Source: Lepus europaeus (Eukaryota > Chordata > Mammalia > Lagomorpha > Leporidae). From it: DNA of 64,000 bases. The notes below the pieces were generated by a model, which saw only the letters and a program-made list of their open reading frames with translations, did not search any database and was not told where the DNA came from. The stretch is from contig NC_084845.1 in assembly GCF_033115175.1 (NCBI RefSeq), forward strand, positions 64,501 through 128,500, in the 5' to 3' direction. Shown here one piece after another: positions 35,071-46,965 of the stretch; the first letter of the stretch is position 1, and the number at the start of each line of letters is the position of its first letter. A program made the position numbers and the translations under genes.

Positions 35071-35640
35071 CGGTAGGAGGTGGCTTAGCGCCGCCGCCGC
35101 CATCGGACCCTGCAGCCTGGGTGTGGCAGAGAGGCGGACGGCCCAGGGACGCCGGTCCCAGCCCAGTCAGTCGAATACTCAGGGAGCTGACCGCGGGCTG
35201 CAGCAGGGGCGCGGGGCGCGGCCCACCGCCCCACACGGTCACCCGTGCAACACCGAGGCCGAGGCTGGGGGGGAGAGGGAGGCATCAGCCCGCGGTCCCT
35301 ACGCGTGCGCAGGCGCGGGCGCAAATAAGGCCCTCCGCCCAAACCTTCCTCACCCACCTCGCCTCGGGTCTCCAAAACCCCTTGGAAAACAGACCCCGGA
35401 GCCACGCGACCCTCTCCCAATCGCCCGTGCGGCTCGACGCCGGGCAGCAAAGTGACAGTCTCAGGCGCCGGAAGTCCAGTCGCCCCAAACTCCCATTGGC
35501 CCAATGCACGCTGCGGACGTACGCGCAGCGCCTTCTGGGTGATGTAGTTCCCTCCTGACTTCCCGAGCAGTAGGCGGCCCTCTTCCCAATCTCCATGGCA
35601 ACGGCCGTCTTACGCACGGAGCTCTGGGAAATGTAGTCTC
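35071..35640 (-). promoter_or_regulatory. ZNF324: ZNF324 first exon and CpG-rich promoter
   Basis: On the minus strand a strong donor (GTGAGT) follows base 35071, ending a first exon that joins the KRAB exon acceptor at 33019. The region 34.9-35.7 kb is GC- and CpG-rich. Two ZNF143-type sites read on the minus strand: actacatcacccagaaggc at about 35530-35547 and actacatttcccagagc at 35621-35637. A GTTGCCATGG element (RFX half site) lies at about 35593-35602. The transcription start is inferred to be near these sites. An ATG at 35103-35101 opens a frame continuing into the KRAB exon. Confidence 0.7.
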
Positions 35641-35867
35641 GCTGCCGTCCCCCAGGTGCGACTAAGGGTTCTGGAATCCACACCGGCCCTGAGGCTAGAC
35701 GGTGAAGGCGCGAAAGCAGAAGCTGCGGAAGTTCCTGGAAGCCACACTAGCCGCGATCACAATAGAGAATACTTAATGGGAATGGTAGGAAATGAGGCAA
35801 AGGAGCTTTAGCACAGAACTCAATGCTCAAATCCTAGCTATGTGGCTTGGGGCGAGGGGTTTTTTGG

Positions 35868-36198
35868 TTTCTTTTAAAGATTTTATTTATTTATGTATTT
35901 ATTTGAGAGGTAGCGTTAGACAGAGGGGCAGAGACAGAAAGGTCTTCCATCCGCTGGTCCATTCCCCAGATGGCCGCAGAGACGGGAGCTGAGCCGAACC
36001 GAATCCAGGAGCCAGGAGCTTCTTCCAGATCTCCCAGGCGGTTTCAGGGGCCTAAGGACTTGGGCCATCTTCTACTGCTTTCCCAGACCATAGCAGAGAG
36101 CTGGATCAGAAGTGGAGCAGCCGGGACTCGAACAGGTGCCCATATGGGATCCTGGCTCTGCAGGTGGCGGCCTCATCTGCTAAGCCAAGCGGCCCCTA
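35868..36198 (-). mobile_element. C-SINE
   Basis: From ttttaaagattttatttatt to ctgctaagccaagcggcccc. Confidence 0.85.
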
Positions 36199-36518
36199 GC
36201 AGCAAGATTTAAGGGGGCAGTGCGTCTGCAGAAAGCTGGGCACCCTTCCGGACCGATCTGAGAAGTGCGCAATGTACATTCAGAGCTGGGTTTGCAACGG
36301 TGTAGGATCCACTTCTTCCCCCCTCCCACCCTCTAATCCTGGACAAAGCTTTGCTGGGTATCAAATGGGTGAAATTCCTCCCAACAGAGAGGATTCTCCT
36401 GGAGTGCTTTCCTTGGTGAGAAGGCCGGGGCCAGCCACGTAAGTATTAGGGTACAGGCAGGACTTTGTAGTGTGGAAATACTGGTCTGCTTCCAATGTGT
36501 TCCTTTCCTCTGTCTTCT

Positions 36519-37397
36519 TGTTAGGTCGGAAGTCAGAAATGAGCTTGTGTGTGTGTGACAAAGGCCTAAGGCATTGACTTCCACTTCCATCACAAATGCC
36601 TTCCAGGTGCAGCCCAGCATCTGCACTTCAAACGTCCTTCTACCGGATAACCACCCTTCCTCTAACAGGGGGGCGGTACCAGCCAGGCTTCCCCCTTTCT
36701 GATAACTTCAGGGGGCACACTCAGAAAGGAATTTTTCTTATTTACATCCAAAAAGTCCTTTGTTCCAGGAGGAGCAGAGGCGGAAGGCAAGACCCATCCC
36801 CTTAAACCCTCCCCATCCCCCACCCCGCCTCAACCGACTGCGTGCCTAGCTCTTTGCCTCCATGCTGAGCCTGGCCAGGTGTAAGCCCACTCTCCCCGTC
36901 AGAGTGACTGGACACCCTCTCTCAGGTCCTGTCTGGAGAGGTGCCCATCCGTTCTTACAGATGTCCCTTCCCTAATAAACCTTGCTATTTTACTTTCCAC
37001 TACTCTCTATCTCACACCTGAGTTCTGCAAGGTGTCCGGCGCGTAACAAATCTTCCCAGGCAGACGAATCAATTAATTCACAGGCTTTTATTGGGGTTCT
37101 GCTCCCGGGCGAGGTTCCCCGGTCCCAACAGAGCAACAGAGCGGGGGCCGGGGAAGTCGCAAGATTGGGAGGGCTCCTTTTATAGATTCAGGGCATAGTG
37201 GTTAAAGGTTTAGGCGGGTCTGATCCTCATTGCTTGACCTTTAGGCACCCGCAGGGACCTTGGCAAGGGCTTTTCTTCCCTGGAAGTACAGGTAGGGACT
37301 TTCCATTCCCGGAAGTGTAGGCCTTCCCTCCTGCAGATCTCAAAGCTACGAAATTCTTTCTTGCGCAAAGACAAGAACCCTTGCTTCTCCGGTAACA
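36519..37397 (+). mobile_element. Solo ERV LTR with a nested insertion
   Basis: Starts tgttaggtcggaagtcagaa and ends ctccggtaaca, TG...CA termini. A 4-bp target duplication ttct flanks it. It is homologous to the LTR at 40620-41302, with a poly(A) signal aataaa at about 36974. The homology is broken at about 37027-37350 by a reverse-oriented insert. Confidence 0.85.
37032..37342 (-). mobile_element. LTR-like insert inside the LTR
   Basis: On the minus strand it has tctataaaagga (TATA), then ccaataaaagcctgtgaatt (poly(A) signal), and ends gcgccggaca. Boundaries are approximate, deduced from the gap in homology between the two related LTRs. Confidence 0.65.
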
Positions 37398-37662
37398 TTC
37401 TTAGGCCCCCTTCACACACACAGGCTAATTTCTATTTCCCACCTAACACACCGACAGGAGCTAGGAACTCCAGATGGCAGGAATTCAACCACTTGGGCCA
37501 TCATTTGCTTTCGCCCAGGGTACACATCAGCATGAAATTGGGCACTTCGATATGAGATGGGAATGTCCCAAATGACAGTTTAAACTGTTGTGCCACAATG
37601 CCTGCCCCAAACTCTTAATCTGGGGTGGGCATTTAGCCAATGAGTTAGGATGCTGTTTGAAG

Positions 37663-37983
37663 GGCCGGCGCTGTGGCATAGTGGGTAAAGCTGTCTTCTG
37701 TATGACTGGCAACCCATATGGGCGCCAGTTCAAGTCCCAGCTGCTCCACTTCTGATCCAGCTCTCTGCTGATGGCCTGAGAAAGCAGAAAATGGCTGAAG
37801 TACTGGACCCCTGCATCCACATGGGAGACCCGGAAGAAGCTCCTAGTTCCTGGCTTCAGATCAGCCCAGTTCCTGCCACTGCAGCCATTTGGGGAGTGAA
37901 CCAGTGGATGGAAGATATCTTTATCTGTCTGTCTCTCTGTAACTCTGCTTTTTAAATGAATAAATCTTAAAAAAAAAAAAATG
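37663..37983 (+). mobile_element. C-SINE
   Basis: Head gggccggcgctgtggcatag; A14 tail. Confidence 0.87.
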
Positions 37984-38274
37984 CTGGCATTTGATGTCTG
38001 AGTGTCTTGATTTCAAAAAGAAGAAAAAATACAAAAGAATTTTTAAAAGTGCCTTGGCTTCATACCCAGTTCCAGGGCCATTGGGAAATTGCCCAGCTTT
38101 CAGATGGTAGCAATGGATTTGTCTTCTAAATTATGTATTTTTAATAATTCTTTTAAATGTATTTACAAATTTATTTTTGTTTACCTTAGAGGCAGAAAGA
38201 GAGAGATTTAGAGCTCCTATCTGCTGATTGTTCCTCGCCACCACCACAGCTTGCCTGGACCGAGTAGGGGAAGT

Positions 38275-38985
38275 GCACCACCTGCCATTCAGCCTTCCCC
38301 AAATCTGGGGGACAATCAGGCGCGGTGTGGAGCCCAGTCGAAGCAGGGTCTCACTTTATTGTAAAAGGGAGGTATGTGTATAGCTGAGGTACAGAGCGGA
38401 TGATCAGATGAGTGGATGCGGGCAAGGGGTGGGGTGATGTGATGCAAAAGGGTCTTAGCCACTCCTATTATACCACCTCAATGATCATTAGGCAAAAGCG
38501 CCCTGGGGCTGGGACGTTTGCTACCAGCGATTTGAAACTTTTTTTTTTCTTTTTTTCTTTTTTTGACAGGCAGAGTGGATAGTGAGAGAGAGAGATAGAG
38601 AGAAAGGTCTTCCTTTTTGCCATTGGTTCACCCTCCAATGGCCGCCGCGGTAGGTGCGCTGCTGCCGGCGCACCACGCTGATTCGATGGCAGGAGCCAGG
38701 AGCTTTTCCTGGTCTCCCATGGGGTGCAGGGCCCAAGCACTTGGGCCATCCTCCACTGCACTCCCTGGCCACAGCAGAGAGCTGGCCTGGAAGAGGGGCA
38801 ACCAGGACAGGATCGGTGCCCCGACCGGGACTAGAACCCGGTGTGCCGGCGCCGCAAGGCGGAGGATTAGCCTATTGAGCCGCGGCGCCGGCCGGATTTG
38901 AAACTTAAAGACAGGTTTTCAAATTCCAGGCAGGCTCAGGAAGTTTCCTCTAGGCCTCTCCGGATTTAGCCTTCCTCATAGATTC
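38275..38985 (-). mobile_element. ERV LTR, interrupted by a C-SINE
   Basis: Minus strand has tacaataaagtgagaccctg (poly(A) signal region) and cgcctgattgtcccccagat. A C-SINE occupies 38538-38893. LTR ends are not defined. Confidence 0.6.
38538..38893 (-). mobile_element. C-SINE2 inside an LTR
   Basis: Poly(T) start, reversed head gcggcgccggccg; target duplication gatttgaaactt on both sides. Confidence 0.92.
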
Positions 38986-39175
38986 TGTTGAAAGCTGGGA
39001 ACGTAGTCCAAGTCTCCCACATGGGTGGCAGGAACCCAAGTACTCGAGCTGTCACCGTGGGCTCCCAGGGTCCACACCAGCAGGAAGCTGGTGGAGCGGA
39101 TACTCAAACCCAGCATTCCGATGTGGCATGCAAGCATACCAGCTAGTGTGTCAACCACTAGGCCAAATGTCTAGC
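38986..39175 (-). mobile_element. Old SINE fragment
   Basis: gggaacgtagtccaagtctc ... ccactaggccaaatgtctag, reversed SINE order, diverged. Confidence 0.5.
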
Positions 39176-39689
39176 CCATATTTTTAGTAAATCCTGTGGG
39201 AAGTCTTGACTGTCTTGACCTCTGGCTGGTGCTAGATTCCCAGGATGCCCTGGTTGGAGACGGGGCTCCAGGGCTGAAAAGGTCCCGTCCTGAGGGCAAC
39301 AGAAACCACAGGCTAGAAGGCTAGCTCCTTTCTGGGAAGGGCCCTTGGGCTGCAACACAGAGTAGATGAGAATGACTCCCTGACCTCCTGGTGAGAGGGG
39401 GTGTTCTCGGCACTACAGTGATCACAGATGCTTCTCCAGCTCTCAAAGTCCAGGACGAGTCAGTGCAAATGCAGGGAGATATGTGTGATTAGTTGGGACT
39501 GCACCAAACGAGCAGCCATGATGAGGCTTCCGCTGTCAGAGGGTGGCTTTCATGAGGGGTGATTATCCCAGTTCAAGTCCTGCCTCACTCTTGTCTCTGC
39601 CTCCTGGCTCACCTGCTGGGAGCGGCTTCCTCACTCACCACGACCAGCCTCCACAGATGCCAGTTTTAATGAAATGCCCTTTGACACCT

Positions 39690-39930
39690 AGGTGGAGGCC
39701 TCAATGTGTCCACGGCCCAGTTGACAGTGACAGTTGGGTTCTTGGACCCTCTAGCCAAGAACTGAGAAAGGCTCAGACACATAGCCAGAAAAGGCAGCAA
39801 AAGTTTATTGTGACAACTTAAGGTACATGCTTGAGAACAAGAGGAGCCAGCCACTGGCTGAGGAAGGGTCTGGGGCACCATTGTTGGGGCTGGGGTTTTA
39901 AAGAGGCTCCCCTCCTGAGGCATGAAGGGG
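39690..39930 (-). mobile_element. LTR fragment, MaLR-like
   Basis: Minus strand: ggcctctttaaaaccccagc, then gttgtcacaataaacttttg with AATAAA, as in the 3' part of an LTR. Confidence 0.5.
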
Positions 39931-40294
39931 TGTTGTCAGGAAACTGGCGTAGTTTTAGCCAGGTGGCCACATGGCCCAACCTCTTTGGTCAAGCTCCACT
40001 CCCATCCTAGTGGGATTTGATGCTCCTGCTTCCCTGCCCACCCTCGGGCAAAGTTTTAAAAGGGCCTGTTCCTGAACACATGCTCTCTTGGTTCTTGGCC
40101 CCTCTCCTGCTCTCGGCTCTTCTCTCCTGCTCACCCTCTCTAGCCTTCTCTCTTCTCTCACTCCCCTCTCTCTCTCCTCTCTCCTCTTTCCCTTTGCCAC
40201 CCCTTCACTCTGGTCTGTTGGTTTTCCCCAATAAACCCTTTCCCTTACTCCAGTGTTCAGTGTGTTTTGCGACGGCGCACATTAATATATAACA
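39931..40294 (+). mobile_element. ERV LTR
   Basis: Runs from tgttgtcaggaaactggcgt to attaatatataaca. It has ttttaaaaggg as TATA-like element, a long pyrimidine tract and aataaaccctttcccttact as poly(A) region. Confidence 0.65.
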
Positions 40295-40499
40295 GGTGTT
40301 GCCACAGAAACTCTCACCAGGAGGCTTGTTCTTTTTTGATGTGGCTTACCAAGAACTAAATTGTCCCTTTCTCAATCTCACTTGGGCCATTTGCCTTTGA
40401 CCTTTGCTGTGTGGCTTCTGCGAAACATCTCTATGGAAACACAGAGGCTTCCCCACCCCCTCAGTTTGGCTGTTGTTCAAACCCATAGGTTGTTGTTGT

Positions 40500-41497
40500 T
40501 TTTATTTTTGGCAGGCAGAGTTAGACAGTGAGAGAGAAAGGTCTTCCGTTGGTTCTCCCCCAAAATGGCCGCTACTGCTGGCATGCTGCACCAATCTGAA
40601 GCCAGGAGCCAGGTGCTTCTGTTAGGTAGGAAGTCAGTTATGAGCTTATGTGTGTGTGACAGGCCTAAACAGAAGATATCTATATGCATCTGCATCTCAA
40701 AGTCATCCTAACAATGTTTCAGGGGAAGCCCAGATTTCGCATCCTGCCTGCCCTGCCCCCTTTTACCTGATAACCTGCCAGGTGGAGGCCCTCACCCCTC
40801 CTGCTTCCTGCCTGATAAATCTTCACAATCTCCCAGGTGCAGCCCAGTATCTGCATCTCAAACACCCTGCTCCCTTCCTCAGGTCTGATAACATTTGCAT
40901 CCATAAAGTCCTTTGTTTCAGACCTTCAAGAGAAGTTTTTCTATTTACATCCAAAAAGCCCTTTGTTCCAAGAGGAGCAGAGGTGGGGAAGCAAGACCCA
41001 TCTCCTTAAAACCCCCAGCCTCAACTGGACTGCGAGCTCAGCTCTCTGCATCTTTGCTGAGCTGCCCACCTGGCCTGGCCTGGCCTGGCCAGGTGTACTC
41101 TCCACTCACCCATGCAGCCCCCCCCTCCCCCAGTCTGAGGGACTGGGCACTCTCTCTCAGGTCCTGTCTGGAGAGGTGCCCATCCGTCCTTACAGATGTT
41201 CCTTCTTAATAAACCTTGCTATTTTGCCTCCCACTGCTCTCTGTCTCACGCCTGAATTCTTTCTTGCGGGAAGACAAGAACCCTGCAATTTCTCCAGTAA
41301 CACTTCCTCCTGGTCTCCCATGCGGGTGCAGGACCCAAGCACTTGGGCCATCCTCCACTGCACTCCCGGGCCACAGCAGAGAGCTGGCCTGGAAGAGGGG
41401 CAACCAGGACAGGATCGGTGCCCCGACCGGGACTAGAACCCGGTGGGCCGGCGCCGCAAAGCGGAGGATTAGCCTAGTGAGCCGCCGCGCCGGCCCA
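40500..41497 (-). mobile_element. C-SINE2, split by a solo LTR
   Basis: Parts 40500-40619 and 41303-41497 form one minus-strand SINE flanked by acccataggtt at 40490 and 41497. The LTR sits at its caggtgcttc/ctcctgg position. Confidence 0.9.
40620..41302 (+). mobile_element. Solo ERV LTR inserted in a SINE
   Basis: Termini tgttaggtag...ccagtaaca, 683 bp, with 4-bp target duplication cttc. Poly(A) signal aataaa at about 41209. No internal retroviral sequence remains between two LTRs, so it is a recombined solo LTR. Confidence 0.9.
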
Positions 41498-42112
41498 CCC
41501 ATAGGTTTTAAGCAAGTGGTATTTTAACCAGCTTCTTAACCAGCTAATCATCAAACAAACCAGCAATTAAGGTTTTTAAGGTCTGGGAATTCTTTTCTGT
41601 CAGCTTCCCTAATGAACTCAGCTGTCTCCTGCCTTGGCTCTGTTGGTGTTTCACCCACATTTCTGCTCTCTGAGGTCCGCTGGGGAAGCCTGCCACACCA
41701 TTTAGTTTGTTCTTTTGTTTATTTTGTGGTCTGTTTCTCTTTGCAGATATCTCACATCACTGGCCCCTCTACTATTTTGGAGTTTCCTCTGCAGCTCCAC
41801 TCCCACAGCTGCATTACTACACAAGGCCCCACACAAGGGCTGGAGCCCTGTAGCACCATTCTGCCTGGCCTCCCAGGCTTTCCTTTGAAATCTCTGTGGA
41901 AGCTTCCCTGACCCCAGACTTTTGCATTCTACACGTCTGCGAAGTTGGTACCACATGGATAATGCCCAGAAGATCTGCCAGCAGCAGGCACTTGGCCTGG
42001 AGCTCCTCCGTGAAAGGACTCCACTTGGAAGATCTTTGAAATATGTCTGCACTTCTGTGCTTCTGAAGCAACAGTAACGGAAGGGTATGCCTAGAGGATC
42101 TTTGAAATGTCT

Positions 42113-43080
42113 TGTTACCAGGTTCTTGTCTTTGTGCAAGAAAGAATTCAGGTAGGAGACAGAGGGTAGTGGTAAGAAAGGTAGCACGTTCAACGAGGGG
42201 AAACACACCTGACAGACCAGGCGGGTGTCTCAGTAAAGCACTGAGTGCCCAGTGTGCGTTGAGACTGGTCGTGACAGAGCAGGTGGGCATCTCAGAAAAG
42301 GACCAAGAGCCCAGGCTGTATTCAGACTGGAGGTTGTTTTTTTTGTTTGTTTGTTTGTTTGTTTGTTTTTAAGATTTATTTTATTTATTTGAAAGAAAGA
42401 TTTACAAAGAGAGGTAGAGACAGAGAGAGAGGTCTTCCAGCCGCTGCTTCACTCCCCAGATGGCCACAATGGCCCGAGCTGCGCCGATCTGAAGTCAGGA
42501 GCTAGGAGCTTCTTCTGTGTCTCCCACGCGGGTGCAGGGACCCAAGGACTTGGGCCATCTTCTGCTTTCCCAGGCCATAGCAGAGAGCTGGATTGGAAGT
42601 GAAGCAGTTGGGCCTCGAATCAGTGCCTACGTGGGATACCGATGCTTCAGGCCAGGGCGTTAACCTACTGCGCCACAGTGCCAGCCCCCAGACTGGAGTT
42701 TTTATGGAATGAGTATGGCTCCCGGATTTCTCCTCCCTACCTCCTTCTGAGAATTTGTGGGTGGGGGTTTTCTGGATGTGCTATTGCTAAAACTCCCCCT
42801 ACGACTTTATCAGCACAGTTATTGGGCTTACTAGCCCTGTTCATGCAGGGCAGAGGGGATTCCCCTTTGCTGCCCCCATGGAAAGGGCTGGAACACATCT
42901 AACAGGGTGCTGGAACAGGAGCAACTTCTTTAGGTGTACTTGTTGGTCTGCTTGTAGGGCTTGTTTCCTCATTCCATTGCACGACAATTCAGTTTCTGAA
43001 AATTTCCCATCTTCTTACCATTCCCATTTTCTTTGGCCCCTTTTACACACATAGGCTAGTGTCTGTCTAGCTACCTAACA
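42113..43080 (-). mobile_element. ERV LTR with a SINE inside
   Basis: Minus strand starts tgttaggtagctagacagac at 43080 and ends caagaacctggtaaca at 42113. Contains a C-SINE at 42368-42688. No clean target duplication was seen. Confidence 0.65.
42368..42688 (-). mobile_element. C-SINE inside an LTR
   Basis: Preceded by a (tttg)n run at 42335-42367; reversed head ctgcgccacagtgccagccc. Confidence 0.85.
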
Positions 43081-43352
43081 CCTTCAGGATCTTTCCTCCA
43101 TTTTCTTGCTCATTAACACATGGTTCCCTTTTGCCTAAACAAATCTCTTTAGCAGATAGTTCATGGCTTTTTTTTCCTGTCTAAAACATGCTGCTTTGTC
43201 TTCATTCCTTCTCTGGCAGAGTTGCAAATTTTCCAAATCTCTGCTCTGTTTCCTTTTGCTCCTGAGTCTCACTGTAAAACTTATTCAAAGCAGCCATTAA
43301 CACCCCTGCTGCAGCCTGAACATTTTGCTGCTTTGAAATTTCTACCATCTTT

Positions 43353-43712
43353 AGGCCGGCATTGTGGTGGAGTGGGTTAAGCTGCCAGCATCCCGTATGG
43401 GACTGGTTCAAGTCCTGGCTGCTCCACTTTCAATCTAGCTCCCTGCTAGTGCGCCTAGGAAAGCAGCAGAAGATGGCCCAAGTGCTTGGGCTCCTGCACC
43501 CATGTGGGAGACCTGGATGAAGCTCTTGGCTCCTGGCCCACCCGGGGTCATTGCAGCCATTCGGGGTGTGAGTTAGTAGATAGAAGATTTCTCTCTCTTT
43601 CTCTCTCTCTCTCTTCTCCTTCTCTCCCTTCCTTCCTCCTTCTTTCCCTCCCTATCTCCCTCTCTCTGTCTCTGCCTTTCAAATAAATAAAAAATTAATC
43701 TTTAAAAAAAGA
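43353..43712 (+). mobile_element. C-SINE
   Basis: Head aggccggcattgtggtggag; unusually long pyrimidine (tctc/ttcc) region at about 43585-43680. Confidence 0.85.
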
Positions 43713-44379
43713 GAGAAACTTCTTCCATCAAACAACCCAGCCCAGCACCTTTAAGTACAAGCCCCCACAAACTCTCAGGAAGAGACAATGCAGCCAGATT
43801 TTCTGCCGCCATGTAACATGGGTGGCCATTAGTTTAGTTCCCAACAGGATTCTCACCAGCATGGTCTTTATCATCCACATTTCCACCAGCTCTAGCCTGA
43901 TCCTCAAAATTCTTCCAACCTTTCTCAGTAAACCAATTCCAGAGACTCCTGCACATCTTCACGTATAATTGAACAGTGACACTGCCGCTTCTTGTACCCA
44001 TTTTCTGTATTAGTCTGTTCTTCGTTACCTTAACTAAGACACTGAAAGGAGCTTCAATGTGAAAGGGGCTTCCTGGATGGGAAATGTTTCCCTCATCTTA
44101 CAGTTTGGAGGCTACAATCAGGATCGGACAGCCCCATAACCCGGCATCTGTGGAGGCGCTTCATAGCGGGTGCAAGCACTGAACACACAGTGAGCCAGGA
44201 AGTGGCGAGAACAGTGAGCAGAACCTGAATAATCAACACTATCTTGAGAATCACCCTCCAAGGACATGCCTCTAGTCACACACAGACCTCTCAGGAGACC
44301 TACCTCGCAGATGTCATAATTAGATTAGCTCTCCACCCCTTAATTCATCAACCATTAACATTAAGACACCAGAGTTTAG

Positions 44380-44718
44380 GGGTCGGCGCTGTGGCACAGT
44401 GGGTTAATGCCCTGGCGTGAAGCACCGGCATCCCATATGGGCACCGGTTCGAGCCCCAGCAACTCCACTTCCAGTCCAGCTCTCTGCTATGGCCTGAGAA
44501 AGCAGTAGAAGATGGCCCAAGTCCTTGGACCCCTGCACCCATGTGGGAGACCCTGAAGAAGCTCCTGGCTCCTGACTTCAGATCGGCCCAGCTCCGCCTC
44601 GTTGCAGCCAACTGGAGAGTGAACCAACAGATGGAAAACCTCTCTCTCTCTCTGCCTCTCCTCTCTCTGTGTAACTCTGACTTTCAAATAAATAAATAAA
44701 TCTTTAAAAAAAAAAAAA
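44380..44718 (+). mobile_element. C-SINE inside MaLR LTR
   Basis: Head gggtcggcgctgtggcacag; target duplication acaccagagttta / acatcagagttta. Confidence 0.87.
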
Positions 44719-44956
44719 AGACATCAGAGTTTAAAAAATCTGCATGGATTTTGATGAGACGAGTCTTAATCAACCCATAATATCTTACATAGGCTCAGAA
44801 AGAAAGAAAAACATTGCCAAAGATGCCAGTTCCCTGTAATGCTTGGTCCCACTCACACCAAAAAGGACAACAAAGTGAGGGAGGCATTTAGTGCAGTGCC
44901 TTAAATCACCACTTGGGATACCGACATCTGAACTTAGAGAGCCTGGTTCTTTATAT

Positions 44957-45265
44957 ATATATTTGACAGGTAGAGTTATAGACAGTGAGAGAGAGACAGA
45001 GAGAAAGGTCTTCCTTCCATTGGTTCACCCCCAAATGGCCACTATGGCCAGTGCGCTGCACCAATCCGAAGCCAGGAGCCAGGTGCTTCCTCCTGGTCTC
45101 CCATGGGGTGCAGGGCCCAAGCACTTGGGCCATCCTCCACTGCCTTCCCAGGCCACAGCAGAGAGCTGGATTGGAAGAGGAGCAACTGAAACTAGAACCC
45201 GGCGCTCATATGGGATACCGGTGCCGCAGGCAGAGGATTAACCAAGTGAGCCACAGCGCCGGCCC
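44957..45265 (-). mobile_element. C-SINE2
   Basis: Reversed head cacagcgccggcccc; flanked by agagcctggttct / agagtgcctggttct. Confidence 0.88.
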
Positions 45266-46197
45266 CAGAGTGCCTGGTTCTGATGTGAGCATGAGCATAT
45301 TAATTTTTATTCCAGGTCCTTGTAACACACAGAAATAAAAATTCTAAGTGGAGACATAGCAGCATACACAGGAAGGAACAGGATTTACTTAACAGGGAGA
45401 GAGAAAACATACATTTTATATATGAATGTGAGCTGCTGCACATGGAGAAATACCTGTGAGTAGGTCAGAGGATTGACCAATGGCAGGGGAGAGAGAAAAC
45501 CTGAGTAACATCTCCAATTGTGGTGTGTGGTAAAAGAGAGAGTTCTTTCCCATATTCAGTTCATTTTATGAGGTGGGGGTGGTACCTTTATCTGCATGAA
45601 GCTGTTTGGGAAGTTTATGACACCTCCATAAACTTCATGTGGCACTGAATGTATCCTCATGGTTTCTCCCACTTCTTGGTCCTGGATGAAACACATCTTG
45701 GCATCTTGGGAAGATGGGCATCTTTGGCAGATAAAGATATAATATGTAAGGATTCCAGCTCACTCAGACCTATCAAGCTGCTGGCCTATCCATGAGTTCA
45801 AGTCCCAGCTGTTACACTTCTGACCCAGCTTCCTGCTAATGTGCTTCCGAGGAAGGTAGCAGATGATGACTTAAGTACTTGGGTCCCTGCCATCCACACT
45901 GAAGACCCAGATTCAGTTCTGGGCTCCTGACCTCGGCCTGGCCCAGCCTTAGCTATTGTGGGCATTTGGGAAATGATTCAGTAGGTAGAAGTTATTTAGT
46001 GTGAAAAGGCAGGCAACTAGTCAGGTGGCTGGAATTCTTACTAGCCTGCAATATAATGTTATCTCTATATATCATTCTAAAACACCCACCTTCCCAGGAT
46101 GCACCAGTGCCTCATCTGGGACCAGGAAAGAGGAGATGCCATAATGACCACATGGATATTAAACTCCATGTGGGAGTGTCGTAAAAATTCCAGTTGG
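45266..46197. other. Unidentified sequence, possibly LTR-derived
   Basis: Contains a diverged plus-strand SINE at about 45783-46010 (ggcctatccatgagttcaag ... tgattcagtaggtagaag). The rest, with gtaacacacagaaataaaaa near 45325, may be an old LTR but is not identified. Confidence 0.35.
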
Positions 46198-46521
46198 GGG
46201 CTGGCACAGTGGCATAGTGGGTAAAGCCACTGCCTGTGGCACCAGCATCCCATATGGGTGCCAGTTCAAGTCCCGGCTCCTCCACTTCCAATCCAGCTCC
46301 CTGCTAATGCACCTGGAAAAGCAGCAGAGAATGGCCCAGTACTCTGGCCTCTGCACCTGCATGGGAGACCCGTAAGAAGCTCCTGGCTCCTGGCTTCGGA
46401 TTAGCTCAGCTCTAGCCATTGTGGCCATTTGGGGAGAAAACCAGCAGATGGAAGCTCGCTCTGTTTCTCTCTCTCTGTAACTCTGCCTTTCAAATAAATC
46501 TAAAAAAAAAAAAAAAAAAAA
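46198..46521 (+). mobile_element. C-SINE
   Basis: Head gggggctggcacagtggcat; A20 tail. A poly(C) run of about 17 follows at 46547-46562. Confidence 0.87.
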
Positions 46522-46599
46522 TCCAAGACATCTTCATGCATACTAAGACACCCCCCCCCCCCAACACCTCATAAAAGAGGCTGAGAATGAGGGAGAGCT

Positions 46600-46965
46600 T
46601 TCTTTAAAAAATATTTATCTATTTATTTGAAAGTCAGAGTTACAGGAAAAGAGACAGAGATATCTTCCTCCTGCTGGTTCACTCCTCAATGGCTGCAACA
46701 GCAGGAATGGGCCAGGCCAAAGCCAGGAGCCAGGAGCTTGTTCCTTGTCTCCCACATGGGTGCAGGGGCCCAAGGACTTGGACTATCTTCCGCTGCTTTC
46801 CCAGTGCATTAGCAGAGTGCCGGATCAGAAGTGGAGCAGCTGGGACTGCGGTCACATGGAAATGGAATCAGCACCCCTACGGCTGCAGGCAGTGGCTTAA
46901 CCCACTGGAACATAGTGCTGGTCCCACAGGCAGCAGCTTGGCCTGCTGTAGCACAATGCCAGCCT
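46600..46965 (-). mobile_element. C-SINE
   Basis: From tttaaaaaatatttatctat; the head appears twice (cactggaacatagtgctggt and gctgtagcacaatgccagcc), a local duplication. Confidence 0.75.

Larger units (their letters stand above)
36240..37449 (-). mobile_element. Older LTR, split by a younger LTR
   Basis: The piece at 37398-37449 read on the minus strand starts tgttaggtgggaaatagaaa, an LTR 5' end related to that at 43080. The left part, before 36519, is too diverged to define well. The younger LTR at 36519-37397 separates them. Confidence 0.45.
41515..44745 (-). mobile_element. MaLR (THE1/MST-like) provirus remnant
   Basis: The plus strand shows tctggcagagttgcaaattt (43214) and ttctgtattagtctgttctt (44010), hallmarks of reversed THE1/MST internal sequence meeting its LTR. 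The LTR extends from about 44012 to 44745 with a SINE inside. Internal sequence lies to the left, interrupted by an LTR at 42113-43080 and a SINE at 43353-43705. The left end is uncertain. No intact coding frame was seen. Confidence 0.6.
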
